From Kitasatospora arboriphila (GTDB lineage Bacteria > Actinomycetota > Actinomycetes > Mycobacteriales > Mycobacteriaceae): a DNA stretch of 64,000 nucleotides. Both the position numbers and the translations under genes were made by a program. The notes below the pieces were generated by a model. The model was not told the origin of the DNA. It ran no database searches and saw nothing but the letters and a program-made list of their open reading frames with translations. Shown here one piece after another: positions 59,538 through 64,000 of the stretch; the first letter of the stretch is position 1; every line of letters begins with the position of its first letter. The DNA lies in NCBI RefSeq assembly GCF_000717275.1, contig NZ_JNYV01000005.1, positions 124,001 to 188,000 on the forward strand. The letters are read 5' to 3'.

Positions 59538-60842
59538 CTAGCCGAGGTGGGCTGACGCTCCGAGGTTCTGCTTGTCCATGCGCTCGAGACGGCCCTCGGT
59601 CATCGACGCGATCTGGTCGATGATCACCCGCATGCGTCCCGCGTCGTCGGTTGCCTGGTGCCACGCGGGAACCAGCAACGGGTCGAGACCACCGGGGGCG
59701 GCGTGCACCAGCCAGTTGGCGACCCGGTGGATCCGGTCACGCTGGCGGGCCTGATGGGCGCGATGGCGTGGATCGGAGAAGATGAACCGCAACGCCAAGG
59801 TCTTGAGCACCGCGACCTCGGCTGCCACGGCAGGCGGGATGACCAGATCCGCTTGATAGCGGCTGACACCGCGCTCCTGAGCCTCTCGACGGGTCATGCT
59901 GATCGCGGCGGACGCGAAACGGCCGACCAGTTCGCTGGTGAGCCGTTTGAGAGCCACCGAACGAGCCAATGTCCCGTCGTACTCCCCCACCTCGTTCACG
60001 ATGTCCATGCCCCACAGCCGGGCCGCCGCATCGATCAGCACGTTCTCTTCGAGACCGGGGAACTCGCGCAGCCCGACCGCGGCCAGGTCGCGCTGATCGG
60101 TGGGGTTGCCGAGGCTCCGCAGGTCGATGCGGCCGGCCATCACGCCGTCCTCGACATCGTGCACCGAGTACGCCACGTCATCCGACCAGTCCATCACCTG
60201 ACATTCGAGCGATTGCCGGGTATCGGTGCGGCCGTTGCGGATCCAGTCGAGCATCGCTGAATCATCGCCATAGGCGCCGAACTTCGCACCGGGAGACGGC
60301 CGCGTCCAGGGATACTTCAACGTGGCATCCAGGGACGCCCTGGTGAGGTTGAGCCCTGCGCTGCGTCCTTCCGCGTCAAGGATTTTCGGTTCCAGCCGCG
60401 TCAGGATACGAAGGTTCTGGGCGTTGCCCTCGAAACCGCCATACTCGCTGCTGACCTCGTCCAACGCGCGCTCACCGTTGTGGCCGTACGGCGGGTGTCC
60501 GATGTCGTGCGCCAGGCCCGCAAGGTCCACCAGGTCGGGATCGCATCCCACCCCGATCGCTATCCCGCGGCCGATCTGGCCGACCTCGAGGGAATGGGTG
60601 AGCCGGGTACGGGGCGTGTCACCCTCGTGCGGACCGACGACCTGGGTCTTGTCGGCCAACCGACGCAGCGCAGCACAGTGCAGAACCCGCGCCCGATCCC
60701 GGGCGAAGGCACTGCGATAGTCGTTGCGGGTGCCGGCGAGTCCGGCCACCTTCGAGCCTTCGGGGACCAGCCGCTCTACATCGGCCTCGTCGTACTCGGC
60801 TCGTAGGACCGGCGGGGGCGTTCCCGCGGACGAGTCAGTCAA
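59538..60842 (-). CDS. dgt: Deoxyguanosinetriphosphate triphosphohydrolase-like protein
   Basis: HD-domain dNTPase of 434 aa that controls dGTP/dNTP pools. HD-motif residues are His83 (TRLTHSLEV), His112-Asp113 ([15 protein letters not shown]) and the later Asp in [17 protein letters not shown]. It starts at TTG 60842 and overlaps the cold-shock gene 3' end by 8 bp. It precedes dnaG in the same direction. Confidence 0.92.
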   Translation of the reverse strand: MTDSSAGTPPPVLRAEYDEADVERLVPEGSKVAGLAGTRNDYRSAFARDRARVLHCAALRRLADKTQVVGPHEGDTPRTRLTHSLEVGQIGRGIAIGVGCDPDLVDLAGLAHDIGHPPYGHNGERALDEVSSEYGGFEGNAQNLRILTRLEPKILDAEGRSAGLNLTRASLDATLKYPWTRPSPGAKFGAYGDDSAMLDWIRNGRTDTRQSLECQVMDWSDDVAYSVHDVEDGVMAGRIDLRSLGNPTDQRDLAAVGLREFPGLEENVLIDAAARLWGMDIVNEVGEYDGTLARSVALKRLTSELVGRFASAAISMTRREAQERGVSRYQADLVIPPAVAAEVAVLKTLALRFIFSDPRHRAHQARQRDRIHRVANWLVHAAPGGLDPLLVPAWHQATDDAGRMRVIIDQIASMTEGRLERMDKQNLGASAHLG

Positions 60843-61305
60843 ACACCCAGCCCCGGGCGATGGCGAAGTCGGTGACCCGCTGCCGGATCGCCAGGATCTG
60901 CGCGGCGGTCAGAGTTCCCGAAGCGTCGAGGAGGAGCTCGGTGATCTCCTCCGAGAAGGTGCCCGCATCCAGGGTGGCCGCATCGTTGTGCCGCGGCTTC
61001 CGGCGGTCGTCGCGGCTGTCGTGCTTGCGATCCGGGCGTCCGCTGTCGCGCCCGCCCTCTGAACGCCGCGGACGCTCCGGAGCAGACCCGGCTGGTGCCG
61101 CACCGGTCACCACAAGATTGATCGCCTTGGATCCACGGTCGGTCTCTTCGATGTCGAACTCGACGGCCGCACCCGGTTTGAGCGAATGCTCGTCGATGTC
61201 GATGTCGTTGATGTGGAGGAACACATCCGAGCCACCGGCGTCGGGTGCCAAGAACCCAAATCCCTTGTTGGGATCAAAATGAACGATTTTCCCGCTTACA
61301 GACAC
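60835..61305 (-). CDS. Cold-shock-domain protein with C-terminal extension
   Basis: A 156-aa protein. An N-terminal cold-shock domain (about 1-68) has RNP1-like KGFGFL and RNP2-like DVFLH. It is followed by an Arg/Asp/Gly/Ser-rich linker (about 80-110) and a C-terminal helical domain (about 112-156: [37 protein letters not shown]). Most CspA proteins have about 67 aa. GTG 61305 has GGAGAG 9 nt upstream. The gene ends inside the dgt start, so they may be co-transcribed. RNA binding is the likely activity. Confidence 0.85.
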   Translation of the reverse strand: MSVSGKIVHFDPNKGFGFLAPDAGGSDVFLHINDIDIDEHSLKPGAAVEFDIEETDRGSKAINLVVTGAAPAGSAPERPRRSEGGRDSGRPDRKHDSRDDRRKPRHNDAATLDAGTFSEEITELLLDASGTLTAAQILAIRQRVTDFAIARGWVFD

Positions 61306-61447
61306 AACTACCCACTCTCCTGCCGTCACTCTCGGCCGCGCCCCATGCGCGCCCAGACGGCTTGCTACAGAACCCGAGTATCCCAGATCAGACGGATTTC
61401 AGACAGTTCAGCTGCCGAATCCGTCCACGGCGCGACCACACCGGTCG

Positions 61448-61948
61448 TCAGCGATTGTCTTTCTTCGCCTGCCGACGTTTGCCCGCAGCCTTCGACGACG
61501 CCGCAATCTTCTTGCGGCCGGGCGACTTCCGCGTCTTGTCAGCGCGGGTGGTGCCCTCGGAGATCACTGTGCCCTTGCCGTCGGCAGGGCCGCTGAACGA
61601 AGTGCCCTCGCCCTTCGCATTCGACAGGCGTTCCTTCTTCAGCTCGGCAGCGCTGCGTTTCGCGACAACACCCAGCTGCCTGCTCACCCGGGCCAGAGCG
61701 GCCTCGAAGGCCTCCGCCTTGGCCGCATTGTGCTTGGTGGCGGGCCGGGCGGCACCACGTCCACCCTTCGCTCGTACGGATTGGGCAGCGGCCTGCCGAT
61801 AGTTCTTCACGTGTTTGTTGCGGGCCCGCCGAGTTCGCATGTGCAACTCGATCAGGGAGTCCTCGTCCAAGTCGGTCAGTTGCTTTCGCTTGGTTTGACG
61901 AACCAAGCGGTACTCGTCCTCGGACAGAGACTTCAAGACCTTCTTCAT
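61448..61948 (-). CDS. Basic hypothetical protein (Lys/Arg-rich)
   Basis: 166 aa, very basic, with a helical N-terminal half (MKKVLKSLSEDEYRLVRQTK, LIELHMRTRRARNKHVKNY) and a C-terminal Lys/Gly/Ser/Ala-rich tail (KSPGRKKIAASSKAAGKRRQ). The composition resembles nucleic-acid-binding actinobacterial proteins. I do not recognise a named family. It starts at ATG 61948 and is downstream of glyS on the same strand. Confidence 0.72.
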   Translation of the reverse strand: MKKVLKSLSEDEYRLVRQTKRKQLTDLDEDSLIELHMRTRRARNKHVKNYRQAAAQSVRAKGGRGAARPATKHNAAKAEAFEAALARVSRQLGVVAKRSAAELKKERLSNAKGEGTSFSGPADGKGTVISEGTTRADKTRKSPGRKKIAASSKAAGKRRQAKKDNR

Positions 61949-62009
61949 GACCCGCTCCTGACTGATCGGCGCCGCTGCCTACGGCGATCATAGGCAGCGG
62001 CGCCTGCGG

Positions 62010-63398
62010 TCAGCAGCCGATCAGGCGGACGGCCAGATACTCGACGACCTTGTCCAGGGCGACTCGCTCCTGGGTCATGGTGTCGCGCTCACGCACTGTC
62101 ACCGCATTGTCCTCGAGGGTGTCGAAGTCGATGGTGACGCAGAACGGTGTGCCGATCTCGTCCTGGCGGCGGTACCGCTTGCCGATGCCCTGGGCGTCGT
62201 CGAAGTCGACATTCCAGTTCTGGCGCAGTTCGGCGGCGAGGTCTTTCGCCTTGGGTGACAACTGCTCGTTGCGGGACAGCGGCAGCACGGCGACCTTCAC
62301 CGGGGCCAGTCGTCGATCGAGCTTGAGAACCGTGCGGGTGTCGGTGCCGCCCTTGGCATTCGGGACCTGCTCTTCGGTGTACGCGTCACAGAGGAAGGCC
62401 ATCAGCGAGCGGGTCAGGCCGGCGGCCGGCTCGATCACGTACGGCACGTAGCGCTCACCGGACGCTTGATCGAAGAACGACAGGTCCTCGCCCGAGTGCT
62501 TGATGTGGGTTCCGAGGTCGAAGTCCGTGCGGTTGGCCACACCCTCGAGCTCGCCCCATTCGCCTCCGGCGAAGCCGAAGCGGTACTCCACGTCCACCGT
62601 TCCCTTGGAGTAATGCGACAGCTTCTCTATGGGGTGGTCGTACAGACGCAGATTGTCCCTATCGATGCCGAGGTCGGTGTACCACTTGAGCCGGTAGTCG
62701 ATCCAGTACTGATGCCAGGTCTCGTCCTCGCCGGGCTTGACGAAGAACTCCATCTCCATCTGCTCGAACTCCCGGGTACGGAAGATGAAGTTTCCCGGCG
62801 TGATCTCGTTGCGGAAGCTCTTGCCGATCTGCCCGATGCCGAACGGCGGCTTCTTGCGCGTTGTCGTCATCACATTCTTGAAGTTGATGAAGATGCCCTG
62901 CGCGGTTTCCGGTCGCAGATAGTGGAGGCCGGCCTCGTCGTCGACCGGGCCGAGAAAGGTCTTCATCAGACCGGAGAACGCCCGGGGTTCGGTCCACGAT
63001 CCGGGCTGGCCGGTTTCCGGGTCGTTGATGTCGGCCAGTCCGTTGGGCGGAAGATGGCCGTGCTTGTTCTCGTAGGCCTCGATGAGATGATCGGCGCGGT
63101 AGCGCTTGTGCGTGTGCAGCGACTCGACCAGGGGGTCGCTGAAGGTCTCCACGTGGCCAGAGGCTTCCCACACCTGGCGCGGCAGGATCACCGATGAGTC
63201 GAGACCGACGACGTCGTCGCGCGAGGTGACCATGTTCCGCCACCACTGCTTCTTGATGTTGTCCTTGAGCTCCACGCCGAGAGGGCCGTAGTCCCAGGCC
63301 GACTTGGTGCCGCCGTAGATTTCTCCACACGGATACACCAGCCCCCGTCGTTTACAGAGGTTGACGACGGTTTCCACGAGATTGGTTTTGCCTGCCAC
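62010..63398 (-). CDS. glyS: Glycyl-tRNA synthetase, class II dimeric type
   Basis: A 462-aa class II alpha2-type GlyRS. It has [20 protein letters not shown] in the N-terminal part, class II motif 2 ([20 protein letters not shown]), motif 3 ([17 protein letters not shown]) and a C-terminal anticodon-binding domain with [20 protein letters not shown]. The GTG at 63398 agrees with family starts. The position next to the arsR-fur zinc operon repeats the mycobacterial order. Confidence 0.95.
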   Translation of the reverse strand: MAGKTNLVETVVNLCKRRGLVYPCGEIYGGTKSAWDYGPLGVELKDNIKKQWWRNMVTSRDDVVGLDSSVILPRQVWEASGHVETFSDPLVESLHTHKRYRADHLIEAYENKHGHLPPNGLADINDPETGQPGSWTEPRAFSGLMKTFLGPVDDEAGLHYLRPETAQGIFINFKNVMTTTRKKPPFGIGQIGKSFRNEITPGNFIFRTREFEQMEMEFFVKPGEDETWHQYWIDYRLKWYTDLGIDRDNLRLYDHPIEKLSHYSKGTVDVEYRFGFAGGEWGELEGVANRTDFDLGTHIKHSGEDLSFFDQASGERYVPYVIEPAAGLTRSLMAFLCDAYTEEQVPNAKGGTDTRTVLKLDRRLAPVKVAVLPLSRNEQLSPKAKDLAAELRQNWNVDFDDAQGIGKRYRRQDEIGTPFCVTIDFDTLEDNAVTVRERDTMTQERVALDKVVEYLAVRLIGC

Positions 63399-63513
63399 GC
63401 GACTAGCCTAACGGTCGCGCGCGGGGCCTCTCTCCCCCGGCAGCGCGCGGCCGGGACACGGCCGCGGACGTCCTGGCCGAGCGCGCCACGTTTGACATAG
63501 CGTCCAACGCATA

Positions 63514-63528
63514 TGAAAATGGTTGTCA
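63514..63528. promoter_or_regulatory. Zinc-repressor-like operator before arsR-fur
   Basis: TGAAAATGGTTGTCA is an imperfect palindrome (TGA.AA...TT.TCA) about 35 bp before the arsR start and close to promoter elements. Mycobacterial SmtB/Zur sites are AT-rich palindromes of this kind. Confidence 0.5.
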
Positions 63529-63562
63529 AGAGCTTTCGTTCGTTCGAACCCCGGGAGTAGTC

Positions 63563-63967
63563 GTGACAACCCAACCCCTCAGCGGCCGTTCCGCCGGTAC
63601 CGGCCAATCAGAGATGGCTGCTGCCGCGGGAACAGTCAGGCCATCCGCCGAGAACCGTGTCGACAAACAGGTCCTCGACGCTGCCGGCGAATTGCTCCGC
63701 GCGCTGTCGGCTCCTGTCCGGATCGCGATCGTTCTCGAACTGCTCTCCGGCGGACGATGCGTGCACGAACTCGTAGGTGCATTGTCGGTACCGCAGCCGC
63801 TGATCAGCCAGCATCTACGGGTGCTCAAATCGGCGGGCGTCGTCGAGGGCCGCCGTTCGGGCCGAGAGGTGCTGTACACGCTCGTCGACGACCACCTCGC
63901 GCACATCGTCACCGATGCGATCGCACACGCGACCGAGGAGTCCACGAACGGTGAGGCCCGGCCATGA
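63563..63967 (+). CDS. ArsR/SmtB-family metal-sensing repressor
   Basis: A 134-aa winged-helix repressor. The DNA-recognition region is VHELVGALSVPQPLISQHLRV and the wing has GRRSGREVLYTL. The C-terminal helix contains DDHLAHIVTDAIAHA, with Asp and His residues at the alpha5 zinc site typical of SmtB. This and the following fur gene match mycobacterial Rv2358-furB, in which zinc controls the pair. The GTG at 63563 has GGGAG upstream. Its stop overlaps the fur start (ATGA). Confidence 0.88.
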   Translation: MTTQPLSGRSAGTGQSEMAAAAGTVRPSAENRVDKQVLDAAGELLRALSAPVRIAIVLELLSGGRCVHELVGALSVPQPLISQHLRVLKSAGVVEGRRSGREVLYTLVDDHLAHIVTDAIAHATEESTNGEARP

Positions 63968-64000
63968 GCTCAGGCACCGAACAGCGTCCGGTCACCGGCG
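63964..64000 (+). CDS. Start of a Fur-family (Zur/FurB) gene
   Basis: Only 12 codons are visible (MSSGTEQRPVTG) before the window ends. The call rests on the ATGA coupling to the ArsR gene and on the conserved mycobacterial order Rv2358-furB. The visible residues alone do not identify the protein. Confidence 0.55.
   Translation, partial: MSSGTEQRPVTG

Overview
The window comes from a high-GC mycolic-acid-producing actinobacterium (order Mycobacteriales). Gene content and order fit Gordonia or a close relative such as Williamsia or Rhodococcus. Two core blocks follow the Mycobacterium tuberculosis gene order as I recall it: ahpE - DUF3052 gene - lipoprotein - aceE - mabR - fabD - acpM - kasA - accD6 (19.2-29.4 kb), and small membrane-proximal gene - dnaG - dgt - ... 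- glyS - ArsR repressor - Zur/FurB (57.2-64.0 kb). No search could be run. Family names rest on motifs read from the translations.

Layout. 0-8.6 kb holds a catalase cut by the window edge, a K+ channel, a DctA-type dicarboxylate symporter divergent from a CitA/DcuS-type two-component system, a secreted excalibur protein, small proteins and a nucleoside deaminase. 8.6-15.1 kb holds an FCD-GntR regulator divergent from an operon for a BMP/nucleoside-type ABC transporter plus an ornithine-cyclodeaminase-family enzyme, with two matching operator-like sites between them. 15.1-19.1 kb is a decayed island at tRNA-Val: two degenerate partial copies of the tRNA 3' end, integrase remnants, a frameshifted lipoprotein gene, a two-TM protein and a putative PD-(D/E)XK nuclease. 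19.2-29.7 kb is the pyruvate dehydrogenase E1 / FAS-II block, with a candidate MabR operator before fabD and only one kas gene. 29.7-47.3 kb is lipid and alcohol catabolism (NDMA-type alcohol dehydrogenase, FadD, enoyl-CoA isomerase/hydratase, acyl-CoA dehydrogenase) with several regulators: a tandem-domain TetR, a GntR and two SARP/AfsR-like proteins, one of them broken by an in-frame amber codon. It also carries a monomeric sarcosine oxidase and a fluoroacetate-dehalogenase-like hydrolase.

47.43-56.78 kb is a 9.3-kb integrated element in the 3' end of a tRNA-Met(CAT) gene, bounded by an exact 39-bp repeat. From the right end it has integrase, XRE repressor, divergent excisionase, small early genes, a DUF2742-like protein, a DUF3631 ATPase, an iteron cluster (ten copies of GGGTGTCC/GGACACCC), a WhiB-like protein, a chain of overlapping tiny genes, a major capsid protein, a scaffold-like peptide and a decoration-like protein. 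Two opposite-strand cargo genes lie at the left end. It has a capsid but no large terminase, portal or tail gene, and it resembles the phiRv1/phiRv2 elements. I read it as a capsid-encoding phage satellite. It is the most interesting object in the window.

57-64 kb is housekeeping: tRNA-Asn, dnaG, dgt, a cold-shock-domain protein, glyS and the start of a zinc-responsive arsR-fur operon.
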